The notes under the pieces were generated by a model. The model saw nothing but the letters and a program-made list of their open reading frames with translations. It made no database searches and had not been told where the DNA came from. This document shows positions 11,049 to 23,532 of a stretch of 64,000 nucleotides of DNA, piece by piece; the stretch's first letter is position 1; every line of letters starts with the position of its first letter. Origin of the DNA: Botrytis cinerea B05.10 (taxonomy: Eukaryota; Ascomycota; Leotiomycetes; Helotiales; Sclerotiniaceae); assembly GCF_000143535.2 (NCBI RefSeq), contig NC_037313.1, positions 751,501 to 815,500 of the forward strand, written 5' to 3'. The translations under genes were made by a program, and so were the position numbers.

Positions 11049-13113
11049 ACTCATTTCGACGTACTCATTACGCAAATACTTTGCGGGAAAACATTCATGG
11101 TGCTTGGGAGAGGACAAGAATGTTTCACTCTATTCAGTTTCTAGCTTCTAGCTTTGAAAGTTGGAAGGAGATGAGATGGGATGAGATGATCTCCTCGTTA
11201 CGTTTTAATTCGATTGCTGTGGTGTGTAAGACGATGGTCGCTTTTCTTTCTCCGTTTCCCGTTTCTTGACGGGCTTTGTGAATCCAGAATCCAGAATTCT
11301 GAATATCGAGTTCCGCATTACGAATGTTTCATCGCAATGGAGTATGGATTTACATTTGATTCTTTTTTTTATATTCTTTTTTCCGAATAAAAATGCATAC
11401 AGGTATGGTGAATGGAGTATCTATCCTTTTTGGCCTTTTTTTTTTTTGCATTGGAGGGTTTCCTGTCGGGGAAATTAGTAGATCGGGGGGGCAAGGGGAC
11501 AGGTGGCGGGTGTGGGTATGCAGAATACGTGTCTATTGTGGTGGTGGTTCTTCATAAGTCGAGAAGGGAGGATAGATTTTGAATGGATGGAAGGTAGGAA
11601 GATAGGAAGGAGAGAAGGAAGGAGAGAAGCAGAGAGAGAGAGAGAGAGAAAAGTCTTTGAAGTATAAATATAAATAAATACTAAAGCCAAATGGTACGCG
11701 AAAGGGGAGGGGAATAATATCTACATGTTTATATATCTACCTCCCTGCCCACCTATCCTCTATCCCCCTATTCCCTATCCTCTCTCGTCTCTCGTCTCTC
11801 GTCTCTCATCGATAGGATACAGAAGGAGAAGAAACAGGAAAGAAAAGAAAATTTGTAATGATCCGCCTACCTACCTACCCACCCACTATCGAGACGAGAA
11901 TGAGAATGAGAATAAGAAACCAAGAATAAAAAATCAAAAACTTTGTGGATTTTTGTGAATTTGATGATGTTTTGGATTCTGGATTCGTATGGCTATGTAT
12001 GGCTGACGTACGTGAATGAGTCGGTGGGTGGCTTTGATATTTTGATTGCATGTTGAATGGATAGGGGGGGGTTGATGAATTGGAATATGATATATTTATA
12101 CCTACCTAGTAATAAGTGGCAGGTTTTCACCAACATCACGAATATCACACTCATGCATTGCTTTTCACTTCGAGTCATAGATCTAAGTATGTATCCATTA
12201 AAGTCATACTTTCTTTATTGGTATCTCGATGTATTGTTGTATCGCTATTATTATCTCTCTCTGTGTGATTGTATCTCTGTACATTTGCTCCTCTAACTCT
12301 CGTTTCACCATCCCATCTACGCCTCTCATCACATCACATCTCGTCTTATCTCATCTAATCCCCCCTTCAACCCCCTTCATCCGCGACACCTCATCATCAT
12401 CGTTGGTAACCCAACACTACGTCTCATCGCCCACCATGATTTCTGTTCTCCCCAAGCCCCCACCTCTACGCGTAACCATCTATACATCGATTGAGCTTTC
12501 GATAGCAAACTGCAAGCTGGCAAAATATAATGCATTCAACCAACCAATGAACCACTCAGTATCATATCATATCCCAACACGACCCAGCCATTGAGTCCAA
12601 TTCGCAATCCAACACATTAGCTCGTCTTTCCTCCTCCCCTCCTCACCCCTCTATTTTTCCCCGGCTTCTCCCCAAATATTAGTTCCCATCTCTCGTCCCT
12701 CCGGACAATCTACCCCCTCCACCTCAAAAATCAATTAAACAAAAAGTTTGCTTTCCGCTCAACACCTATTTACACCACACAGATATCCATCCATCCACCC
12801 ATTCCTACCCACCCTATGCATTTCGCCACTAGGCTCTCGCTCCATGGACTTGTGAAGAGAATCAACAACAAAACATCAAAAAAAATCTTTTAAACTCCTC
12901 GCTTGGATATCTTACACATCTCGCTCGCATCTTGAATTGAAATTTATTATCGGCTCGCTCGCTCTCTTCTCCTCTTTCTTTTTCTTTCGTATTCTTTTCT
13001 TTAAATTATATTCGGGCGTGTATTTTTCTGTAATCTTTCCGTCGTAATTTCGGATCCATCGACCTCATCTCGTATCTTTCTCGTATGCAACCATTCTTTC
13101 CATTTATTCATAC
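11049..13113. other. intergenic, 2.1 kb, between convergent MTR4 and the DENN gene
   Basis: This is the combined 3' flank. Low-complexity blocks: GGAAG/AG repeat at about 11585-11650, TCGTCTC repeat at about 11782-11810, GAGAATGA repeat near 11890-11915, and a pyrimidine-rich plus strand from about 12290 to 13080. The pyrimidine tract resembles a fungal promoter facing right, but no matching gene follows on the plus strand. Nothing coding is supported. Confidence 0.5.
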
Positions 13114-16100
13114 TCAAATTCCTCTACCGCCAAGCATACTTGGAACTGCTTTACGGCCTACCCTTTTTCCTGGCATGTCCATACGTGGCACTCCTGCAAC
13201 ACTGCGTGGCTCTTTCATTAATCCAATATCCAACTGTGCTGGAATTCTAGAGACAATTGTCTTATAATCACCAGGAAATTTAGCATCTCTAGGTACCGGA
13301 ACTAATGCGGAGCGCCATAAGTGATCTGATGTATCCTCGAGGAAACTAGGTCGAAGTGAAGCTTTCGAAGAGAAGAATGATGCGCGTCCTCTAGACTTCT
13401 TCGCTTGAATAATCGAGTCGAATAACTGGATATCTCGATCGTTTGATTGCTTAGTTTCCCGTTCATGGATGAATTCATTGAATGCTATCTTAGCGTTAGT
13501 ATACTTCACAATCATAACCATAGAATAAATTACCTTGTGTCTGTTCCAACATTACAATATATTCTTGTTGATCGCTTGGGAGACTCTTTTTGAATGCGGC
13601 TAAATCAAACCCATATAATTGTCCAGATGACTTTTGTTCTTTCGATGGCCGACCGAGATGTTTTCTGTAAGTGTAGAACAAGTTTGCGAAACATCGAACG
13701 AAAGCTGCGCGTACACGATCTGCATGGAAGGCGGCTGGGCAGACAAGTGAACACCAACCTAAACAACGGCCATGTGATACCGTGCTACAAGCGCTACAGG
13801 TATACATGCCATCGTCCTCCGCCCTTTCATCACATATGGAGCATACAGATCCCATGTCGTTGGCATGATAAACAAAGCAATGTCCTTCTACCCATATTGT
13901 TGTCTCCGTATTAAGGACTGGTTGCATGAGCATGTTAGGCATGATTGTTGAAGCAGCGATAGTTGAGGCCGCATAGGCGGATGGTGCATAAGCAGACGGT
14001 GCATAACCATACATAGAGTTGCTATCGCCAATGGATACAGCAGAAGTGGAAAGACTAGCTGAATGACCATTGACAAATGGCGCACTCGGTCTACGAAGTG
14101 TCGGCTGTCGCTCTAGACCAAATGAGGAACTGCGTCTCGAGTTTGTATCGAAGTGACCAGATCTCTTCTCTCTTAACGTAGCCGTCAGAGCAAACCCAGA
14201 ATCGTTTCGAGAGATAGGAGTTGTAGGCATTGGTGGACAGTGACCAGATACAGGTGATAAAGAGTTTGGTGGACTGGTTTTACTTGACACGCTAGTTGAT
14301 GGACGCTCAACACGAGTGTGGTCATTCTTTGACTGCAAGAATGCATTGAAAACTAAAGGTCTCTTCATCTTCTGTGGATCCGGTTCGCCAAACGTTGTCG
14401 AGTTCTGACTAACGTACTTACCCAAAGTGCCAGGTGGTGCATTCTGCGTGAACACCGATTCGTTCTCCGACGAAAATGCATCGTAAGGAAAGGTCTCAAC
14501 AGCATAAGGTGGTGGTGCTACCTCTACACCGCATCTATTGTGATGGGGAGCCGCTAGCTGCAAGAGGGAAACAAGTTTTCGACGCTGTTGTCGTGGTAGT
14601 GAAACAGGTGGAGCAGTAGACTCAACGGTATCTTGATCTAAATCCACGAAAACATAATCATCCTCCGGAAGCTCTATATTATCATATCTCCTTTCAATTC
14701 CAACAATATAAGGACAAGGCGCTTCCAGTGCAGAGATTAATCTAGCTGGTAGAACTGGAATAAAGATGCTTGCCCATTTGAGTGGGTACAAGAGACTGAC
14801 CAAAGCTTTACTAGCAAGATGTAACATAGCTGTGTGGGATGACAGTAAAATGATCCTAGATTCCGACAACATAAATTCTACCAGAGCAACAATATTGGGT
14901 ATACTCAGAGCTCTGAATAGTGCATAAATATCCGTATTTCGTGAATCTGGCAGTTCATTTGGTGCTTCCTTTCGCGCAAAGAGTCGTAGTTCTCGCACAG
15001 CAATTTCAATTTGAGTTTTCGAAGATATCGGGCTCAGTGCTTCGGTACACAGGTTGACGACATATCTCTCCAGGGGTTGCCATCTACCGATTTTTGGCGA
15101 ACTTGCAGGAACTCGGAGTATTCCACCATCCGTCATTGGTACCACAACAGCCTTCAGCCATTCCTTCCAGAAGCTTGTCATACTTCCATCTCTGCCAAGA
15201 ATTCCATATGCCCTAGGTATCCAAAGCCCCGTCTCGCCATCAGTCAATCCCTCGATTTTGGCTGCTGCGCCGTGTCTGACAGGCCTCAACATATCAGTCA
15301 TCAAAGTAATTTTTTCCTCCACTGAACTAATCTGTTCCTCTAATTGTTCTCTAGCGGCTGAGCCAGATACAACACTAGGCAATTTTGCCAGTAATTGTGA
15401 GAGATGTGCCCGTTCTGCAGCCAATCGTTCTCCCAAACTCGCCGCAAGTTCTCGTTCCTCGTTGGTCATATGGCTTTGTCTCCAAGCCTCACACCTTCTT
15501 TCCACATTTCCGGCCGCTTCTTGATCCAATGGCTTCCAGACGATTACAGTAATGCCGTATATCTTGGAATTGTCATCTGAGGTCATGGCAAATCCATGCC
15601 AGGTTGATCGTGGTCGTTCGTCCGAAGAAACAATATTGATATCATTTGGAAATGCGAACATAGGGACATAATCGGGAAATTTACCTCTCCTCGGCAATTC
15701 TTCCGTCGCGTGTTTTGGTGGGTATCTATCGAGCAAGACTGGTTCAAAACGTCGTTTCAAAGGGTGCATATCAGGATCCAGATTCAGGGGCTCTGGAGGC
15801 GGGATGACGGAATTGTAATTGCTAAGGCGCCTCGAAGTGCGAACCGACACTGTTGAAACGGTCAGCATTAGTCTCTAAAGACATGAGAGGGGTGCGTTTA
15901 AAACCCTCTTGGGTATATGCAATGCATGTAATATACGTGCCGCACCGGGACGCAGATTGCCAGACTTACTACTTCTACCAGCCATGGAAGGCTGTCTCTT
16001 CACACTATTCAGATCTCTGAAACTAATTCTTCTCCTTATACTTCCGCCCACGCTCCTTAAAGTCGGACTTCTCCTATGTATATTTTCTGCATCTTCCACT

Positions 16101-16738
16101 CTTAACCTCGAAGTTCTCGGATTTGTCATGGGAGGTGCAGGTTGTGTTGTGGCCCCAGCACTAAAACTTAAGTCATCCAGGAAATGTTCCCGCTCACTCG
16201 CAAACTTCAATAGCGCCGTATCGAAGTCGAAATTTCCAAATATTCCTCCACCCTCGCTTTTTGTGCCATTTGCATTGCCGTTTCCATTACTAATGCCATT
16301 GCCATTGCCATTGCCATTCCCGTTGCCATTGCCATTGCCATTGCCATTGCCATTTCCGATGCCGATGCCATTGATGTGACCAATTTCACCAGCTTTAATG
16401 GTCATGCTACTTCGATTACTCGCAGTCCCTTCCAGCTCATCGAGAGTGGATATTGAGCTTCGCGATTCATGCGATGATTGTTTGCTGAGACGATTCCATG
16501 AGCTATTGCGAGAATGCCGTGCAGAAGCTCGATTGTTGTTTGGAGGAGGCGAGTTTTCACCCTCAGGACTTTCTTCTATTGTAGCATCGACTTGAGGAGA
16601 AGGAGGCGTTTGTATGATGTTGCTTGATCTATCTCTTGGGTTTGAAGGGAAAACCTCGGGACCATATTGTAGAGAATCAATCCCCGCGATCCAAAAGTAA
16701 TCTGCGAGAGGAGCCGAAGTGGAATTATTATTATCCAT
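13114..16738 (-). CDS. DENN-domain protein with C-terminal C1-like zinc finger (probable Rab GEF)
   Basis: Three exons (16738-15937, 15849-13534, 13484-13114) give 1162 residues. Residues 1-267 are low-complexity, including an Asn-Gly repeat at about 122-158. A uDENN-like block follows (YVPMFAFPNDINIV, then STWHGFAMTSD and YGITVIVW), a coiled segment, then cDENN (NIVALVEFMLSESRIILLSS, KWASIFIPVLPARL, CPYIVGIERRYD) and the dDENN region. Near 930-980 the Cys/His pattern CSICDE...CSACS..SHGRCL fits a C1-type zinc finger. DENN proteins activate Rab GTPases in membrane traffic; the target Rab is not visible. Intron 1 uses GTATAT and intron 2 GTAATT with an ACTAACG branch site; both close the frame. 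The first ATG giving the conserved ADYFWIAGIDSL block was chosen. Confidence 0.86.
16264..16372. repeat. GCCATT hexanucleotide repeat inside the DENN gene
   Basis: About 18 imperfect copies of a six-base unit code for Asn-Gly dipeptides in the disordered N-terminus. The length is a multiple of six, so copy-number change keeps the frame. Confidence 0.9.
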
Positions 16739-17515
16739 GGCGAATGAATATTTGTTGGAAACCCGATATACTGAGTTTGTTGAATATGAAGGACTGTATT
16801 GGCAGATTTGCCAGTGATAGGTAACTGAAATTCCCTTCAGTATGACATCGAATCGAAGGAGTGTATGGTGGACGCTATTACCGCGAACTTCAGGAGTAAT
16901 AAGATGTTGGACTGGAGAAGAGGGAGGGATGATCCGGCGTTTCGTGGATAAAGTGAGAGGAGCTCCTTGTAATCTCGGGCACCAGGGCAAAGGATGATAC
17001 GCTTTTCCCAACTCTTTAATGAACAGCGAGCTCTTTTTTCCTGGAGGTCTTGGTATGACTATCTGAGAGGCAGTGAAAGACGAACCAAGGTTGATGCTAG
17101 AAAGGAAGACTTGCAGATCAGACCCTTTGGAATACGGTGGACGGTGGGTGATGAAGCTAGGTATGAAGTACCTTCCCCTTGAGCTCCACTGTTGTTTAAT
17201 CAAATCAAATCAAATCAATCCATTGACCATTCAATCAAACACCTTAGGTAAACGGATAATAAATTGAGGGCGGATTTGAATCGGCGGGTGGGTGAACCTT
17301 GGGAGACGGAGAAAAGAAGAAGAAGGAGAAGAAGAGGAGGAGGGAGATGCAGGAGGGAGAAAGGAACCCGGCAATTCCCAGAGATTCTGAATGCTAGATC
17401 TGGATGGATGTGATGTGTGGATGTCGAATTGAAATTCGTATTGATTGATATGAAGTCGATGGTGAAATAAATTATTATCCAACTGCCGATGGCTAGGTAG
17501 GCAGGTGAAGGAAGG

Positions 17516-17556
17516 ATGGATGGATGGGTGGATGGGTGGATGGATGGATGGAGGGA
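17516..17556. repeat. GGAT tetranucleotide repeat
   Basis: About ten copies of GGAT/GGGT run through this tract, upstream of the DENN gene. Confidence 0.8.
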
Positions 17557-17690
17557 ATTAATAAAATGGGATGGGTGGTTGTGTATAAAAAAGATTAGAA
17601 GATTGTTCTTATAAATCGAATGGAGGGTCTGAATGGGATTGGGTTGGATTGGGTTGGATTGAATGGAGTGAAAGATTGCAAGAGAATGAC

Positions 17691-17762
17691 TGTGAGTATG
17701 AGTGTGAGTATGAGTGTGAGTATGAGTGTGAGTATGACTGTGACTGTGACTGTGACTGTGAC
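17691..17762. repeat. nested minisatellite: 12-base unit x4 then 6-base unit x4
   Basis: Four copies of TGTGAGTATGAG (the last ending GAC) pass directly into four copies of TGTGAC. The 12-mer is itself two related 6-mers, so the array looks like successive slippage products. Confidence 0.9.
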
Positions 17763-18099
17763 TGCGAAAGAGGTGCGACCCAGGATGTTATGTGTTATGT
17801 AGGCAAATGCAACAATGTGCGAAGTTATATGCGAAGTTATATATATATGGGGAAAATAAGGGAATGTTGAATATGGACTGTGGTTGTTGCGTGGGCGCGC
17901 AAGGTATACAAGGAAGGCACCGAAGTGAAGTGAAGTGTGAAATGTGAAATGACGATAATGAGAATGATGAGAATGAGAATGACGCCTAGGTAGAATGGGG
18001 AAGAGACAAGTAACCTTTCCTGGTAATAATATTCATCACTTTCTACATCTGACTTCTCTCTCTCTTTCTCGCTGACTTCACTCTGATCTGATCTGACTT

Positions 18100-18300
18100 C
18101 TTGCCTTTTGCCTCTTCCCTCTTGCCTCTTCCCTCTTGCCTCTTGCCTCTCTCCTCTCTCCTCTCTCCTCTCTCCTCTCCCCTCTCCCCTCTCCCCTCTC
18201 TCCCCTCCGTCCCCTCCCTGCCCCTTTTTTCGTATTGCATTTTTCCCTCCTCTTCCCCGTCTCCCCCAATTCCATCCCCTCCCCTCCCTCCTCGCTCCTC
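18100..18300. repeat. polypyrimidine tract with CTCTTCC/TCTCCTC units
   Basis: The plus strand is almost pure C+T for about 130 bases and strongly biased beyond. Several overlapping ORFs on both strands (18043-18455) are only the translation of this bias. Confidence 0.85.
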
Positions 18301-19314
18301 CAATGCTCCAACTCTTCCGTCTCCAGATATGGAGGGACCGACCGAGTACCCAAGCATCTCCAGAGCAAATCCAAATCAAACGCGCCGTGTCGCTCCAAAT
18401 AACATTCCTTATCGTGGACCACGGTACCTTACCCTCTAGCTATCTATCTACCTAGCGAGTGATCTTCTCCAGGGAAACTAAAGAAAAAGCAATTGGATTT
18501 TCAAAGTTTAAATGAAGCAATATGATACTTCGACTATAATCTATGATCCAGCCATGAGATGAGGGCGAGGATGGGAACGAAGAAAAAAGAGATGGGGGAC
18601 AATCCCAATTTACTTCAATTGAAGTAGGTAAGGACGTCGGTCGGTCGTGGAGAAGGTGTATATTGCATATCTAGGGATGGGGTATCGAAATCAGATGAGC
18701 CTTGGGTACAGGGACCGAAGGATCAGACGGTGGATTCTCTATCTAGGTGTGTCGTCGATCCGTCTGCGGATGAGTGTGTACGGAGTGTGGCATATGTGAA
18801 TATCTTCATCTCTAACGTTATCTCTATCATCTCTTTTCATTTTCTCACCGTCACATCCAATCGCTCCTTTCCTCGGTCCTCTCGCCAACAACAAACCTAT
18901 CTCCAAACCCCTAAGGATCCATCGGCAGGATCAAATGAGATAAAGTGTGTATCAACCTAGCAAATAGCGTTTTGTCGATCTTCCTCCCCAACGGTACTAA
19001 AGGATGAATGGCGTGAACGGCGAACACTTTCTTTTACACTTTACTAGACCAGGTACCAACAATCTTGGGGGATGGTGATGGTGTGCGAAACGGTTCTTTA
19101 CTTAGTCCGGCTGGTATTCATATTGCATGTTCAGACTATATCGTGGCATCCCACAGCTTTTCTATATGCTTTGTAGCATTTCCATTTATCTGGCTTTATT
19201 TATAATATATAAGTCAGACTAATCAAAATCATGGTTCATACGAATCAATATCTCATCCTACCGGTGCTAGTACTAGTGCTACTCCCTTCCAATATGCTCA
19301 GCACTACATACTCA

Positions 19315-19400
19315 TCCATCCATCTGCCCATCCATCCATCCATTCATGTGTTTATCGATCTGTCCATCCGTCTGTCCATCCGTCTGTCCATTCATCGACT
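19315..19400. repeat. CCAT/CCGTCTGT short tandem repeat
   Basis: CATC units pass into copies of GTCCATCCGTCT, a compound microsatellite. Confidence 0.8.
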
Positions 19401-21560
19401 CGTCCATTCAATAGATTCATCCGCCACAACTCAATTGTAGGGCCTCGAGTACCACGCTCCTCGCTCCTCCCTCTGGCCTTCTCTATTAACTTTCAAATGC
19501 GTAACATACATACGCGAAATGCATCTCAAATAAGTCCGGTATTGCGTGGCATAAACTACTCCAAACCAAGTCTCTCATCCCGAAAAGCGGATGGGAACGT
19601 ACGGAGGACGTACGTACCTGACTTTGCCTTACCCAGCCAACTAGTCTCAACGCCTAGAACATTTCTCTTTAGGTGCAGCAGTAGCAGTCGCACCAAGGAA
19701 AGCCGAAAACCTGTCACTGCAAGACCGTTATATGGGTATTTTCCCAATGCACACGACACGACACTGATTAACGTGTGTTTCCATTTCCGTTCGTCACGAT
19801 TTCACGATGAAGCAAATGGAGAGAGGCAGGTGAGTTCGAGGCAGGCGGGAGAATTCCAAATCATCCATTAGATTATCTGTTTCCAAACATCCAGAGTCTG
19901 CGTCTATACTCTCATTGATCGATTGCAGATACCCAGACTTCTATAAACGGTCACTTGCATAACGAAACATCTCGCGCACCACCCAAATCCCAATCCTTCC
20001 TCCACAAAAGACAGGGAGTGGTATCCCTGGTGGAGGATGGGTGGCGGCAGGCGAGAGCCCTCGAATGTCACTCTGCCCGTTCAGGGGTTTCTTTGGCTGC
20101 ATCCATTCTGATAATCTTGCATAAAGGTATTGTACAAATCGGATGGGAATCTGCGTCCCCAGCTCGGTCGGCAGGTTGGTGCCAAATGTGAAATCCGAAA
20201 TGTGAAATGCGATGCTCATAATTTCCTTTTTCCTTTTCTTCTTCTTCGCACTGTTCGGAATTTGGTTGACGATATCAGATAATGCCTCGTTTTCATGCCA
20301 CCCACAATTTGAGTCCCTACTTGAATCACCACATCCTCTCATGATTTCCTGTTGCGATCAATCTCATTAATGTCGACATGGGAATGTCAGAATGTGATGG
20401 GGAAATGCACTCCCATGCATTCTCCAGGCACATTCAGGCCATCTGTCAGCCCCCGTGGCTGATTCTAGATCTTCTGCTGCTTCGATTTCTTCCACCGCTT
20501 CTTTCTTTTCCACTTTGATCACAAACTTCTCTTCACACAGTTCCAGATGCAATAGATCTCGATGGTGAAGATAAGTTCCGCTGCACCCTCGTATATTCAG
20601 CCCCGATTTATTTTCACATCCTATCTCATCCCTTAAACATTCGCACATCCCACCCATCGAGTCGGCCAAGAGCGGAATACCTACCCACCGGTGTGAATGT
20701 CGTGTTCCGTATCACAAAGATGGGATGTCAATGGCTACCGGCATATTAACCATGTACTTTGGCTCTTTTTCATCCCTTTTTCGCTTTTTCGCGTTACGCT
20801 CGGCCAGAGTTATCGGAGTGGTACAATGTCACATGATGATTGATGTTTCCAAGTATCGATTTTTCGTGTGGGACGTGGTTTCTATATTTGTGTTCGCTGT
20901 GGTACGATTGATTTTTTGTTCTTTTTGGCTTGGCATCTTTTTGGTTTGTTTGAGTAAACACCATGTGCTTGCTTCAATGCCCAGTCGTAAATCCATATCA
21001 TATCATATACGTATCATCTATCCTGCCAACTACTTTCTTTCTTTCTCTCTCTCTCGTCTTCCCTTCCTCAATATTTACTTCTAAACTCGGGCCCAAGTCA
21101 CCGTCACAGTCGCAGTCACAAATCACAAAACTCAGGGGCCCGAGAAAAGAGAAGTAAATGAGGCGAACTCACAAAGCCACATCGGCGCCCTGCATACAAT
21201 CCATCGGAACTTGCGGGTGAGATTTGAGAAAGAGGGATATGGAGGTTTCACATGACGGATGACGGATGCGGGTGGTCGAGACCCGGTTGCTTGGTTTATA
21301 GTGACGTGACGTGATGATTTTGGGGATTGGGAAGTGCTTTTTTTTTCGTTTTGTTTTTTTTTTTGTCTTTTTGTATTTTGATTTCTGTAATGTGTGTGTA
21401 TGAGGGGGTGGGGAGGGGGGTCGAGTGGTACAGGCTGAGATTGAGGATGTGATGGGGGAGTGGTGTGATTTTTGATTTTTGATGTGTGATGTGTGATGTG
21501 TGATGATGACTGTCTGTGTATGTATGGTGCTACCTCATTCTAATTCTGGCTTGTAGTCAA

Positions 21561-21562
<2 letters not shown>

Positions 21563-21592
<30 letters not shown>
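21563..21592. repeat. AT dinucleotide microsatellite
   Basis: About 15 uninterrupted AT/TA units lie here, followed by a GCTTGGA repeat at 21600-21625. Confidence 0.9.
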
Positions 21593-22210
21593 CTTTATAG
21601 CTTGGAGCTTGGAGCTTGGAGCTTACAGTTTTCGAATGGGGATTCAGAGACTGCAGACCAGAGACTGGAGACTAGAGACTACATGGGGTGCATTGAGGGA
21701 GGAAATTAGTACATGTAGGTACAAAGTGATTGCAATCGCAATAGTAAATACTTGATCTATCAACGAAGATGCAGAAATCGAGATAGTTACTATGAGGTGA
21801 GCTTGCGGAAAGATATATCACCTAAAGAAGGAGATGGGAAATGAGGAGAGAAATCGCATCTAAGTAGAGTGGTTACGTAATCTTCTCTAGGAGGGGAGTG
21901 GTGGTGGTGGTGAATATTTTGAGTGTTGGATTGGAGTAGGTTGATTAATGGTTATATGTTTTTTTTTTTTGGTGTGTGTGTTTGTGTGTTTGTGTGGAGT
22001 CTGGAAATGGGTTGTATGTTGTGATCACGGACGGAGATATGTATGCATGATATGATATAGTATAGCATTCTGGGATTGCTATACTATACTCTACTGTTAT
22101 GCTGGAGAATGAGATGGGAGATGGGAAATGGGAAGTGGGAAGTGGGAATTCGTTTTTGTTTTTGTTTATGTATGTGTCTGTGTCTGCGAGTGTAGGTGTA
22201 GGTGTTTTGA

Positions 22211-22805
22211 GATATTCGAATATTGCGATGTTGCAATGTCTGGTTGCGATTTTGTGATGGGAAAGTGCATTGGTGCAGTGCAGTGCAGTATGGCGTGGTA
22301 GGATGGGATAGGGTAGGGTTGTGTGAGAAACGGGTCTGAATGTGCGAAGCGAGTGTGGTGTATCTGACTGGATTTGGGGTTTGAGTCTTGAGTCTTGAGT
22401 CTTGCTTGGGTTTTGGGGCTTGATTCTTGAGTCTTGAGTTTTGGAATGCGTTTTTGGGGGAGTGAAGAGGGAAAAGACGGAGATGCGGACTGCGGGAGTG
22501 GGAGATGTGTTGGTGTACATGTGGGCTTTCTGATATATCAGGATATATTCGAACATTGCGATGTTGCGATGTTGTGACGGGAAGGGGGAAAGGTGTAGTA
22601 TAGGGTAGCAAGGTGGGATGGGATAGAATGGGACAGGGTTGTGGGAGAACTAAGTTTTCATGTGAGAAATGAATATTGTATATCTGAGTTTGGGATTTGG
22701 AGTTTGGGGTTTGAGTCTTGAGCCTTGGGCCTTGAGATGCATTTTGAGGGAGGGGAGAGGGGAGAGGGACATACGGAGATGGGGACTGCGGGAATGGGAA
22801 ATGGA
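22211..22805. repeat. diverged tandem duplication, two copies of about 265-290 bp
   Basis: Copy A (about 22211-22502) and copy B (about 22541-22805) share, in the same order, GATATTCGAA/CATTGCGATGTTG, GATGGGATAG, AGGGTTGTG, GTATATCTGA/GTGTATCTGA, TTTGAGTCTTGAG, GGGGAGAGG-like runs and GGGGACTGCGGGA. Each copy contains its own short TTGAGTC repeat. ORFs on the minus strand (21945-22842) mirror the duplication and are not considered genes. Confidence 0.75.
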
Positions 22806-23419
22806 GAATGGGGAATGAGGAATTGAGAGGTGATTTTCCCACTCCTTCAAAGTTATAACGTTGACCTGCTGGAATACAGTCTGAATGGTTGAGGTTTATA
22901 GAGGCGGTTAGGTTTAGGTTGTGCGGGTTAGGGTTAGACTAATTTCTTCCTCGCTTTCTATGGCTTCTTTGCTAGTACGTACCGGAGGTATTCTGTCTGT
23001 ACTCGTTAGTGATTAGTAGAGATGGTCATGGATAGAGTGGAGGATACTGGGGGTGTGGTTAGAGAGAGAAGGGGGGGGTGTTTGATTGTTTGGAAACTGC
23101 CGGATTTCTAGATCGGAATTTTTTGGATGAGTCTTAGAAGATGGAGAAAGCGTGGTGGTGGGGGAGAGTGATATGTTATGATCGGAGTCGGAAATTGGAT
23201 TTACTGATTGGTGGGAGTTGGAAATGCTTAGTTGGTACTCGTTCTTGTTGCTATAGGGAGGTAGGCAGGTACTTGGGAATATATTCAAACGTTATGTTGT
23301 GGATGTTTGCACTCAGGACTTGAGGCTTGGAGGCTGAGGGTGTGGTTGTAGTGGGGATTCATTCGAAGCCTCAAAGTCAGATATGGTAGGTCCTGGAGGA
23401 ACATAGGTAGTAGGAAACT

Positions 23420-23532
23420 GTTCGCAGGTGAAAAAAAAGGCGGAATTTGACCAATGTGATATGCGTTATTTAGGTGAGGGTACACGTACTCATTCTTAAG
23501 GTCAAATTCCGCCTGTTTTTTCTCCTGCGAAT
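23420..23532. repeat. 113-bp inverted repeat, arms about 33 bp, loop 47 bp
   Basis: The left arm (23420-23452) and right arm (23500-23532) are near-perfect reverse complements, sharing GGCGGAATTTGACC and TTCGCAGG with a few mismatches in the poly-A part. No clear target-site duplication flanks it. It could be a MITE-like element, a relic of terminal repeats, or a hairpin-forming RNA. Confidence 0.75.

Noticed and set aside
13085..13267. Plus-strand ORF of 60 residues at the DENN 3' end
   Set aside because: It overlaps the antisense of the last DENN exon, which has clear coding continuity.
18043..18455. Five overlapping ORFs of 88-180 residues on both strands
   Set aside because: They are the translation of a polypyrimidine/polypurine tract, with low-complexity Ser/Pro/Leu or Arg/Glu/Gly products and no motifs.
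21945..22842. Long minus-strand ORFs (203 and 252 residues)
   Set aside because: Their sequence follows the tandem duplication and TTGAGTC repeats; they overlap in different frames and contain no family features.
22925..22940. GGGTTAGGGTTAG resembling telomere repeat
   Set aside because: Only about two units, surrounded by ordinary sequence; likely chance or an interstitial remnant too short to interpret.
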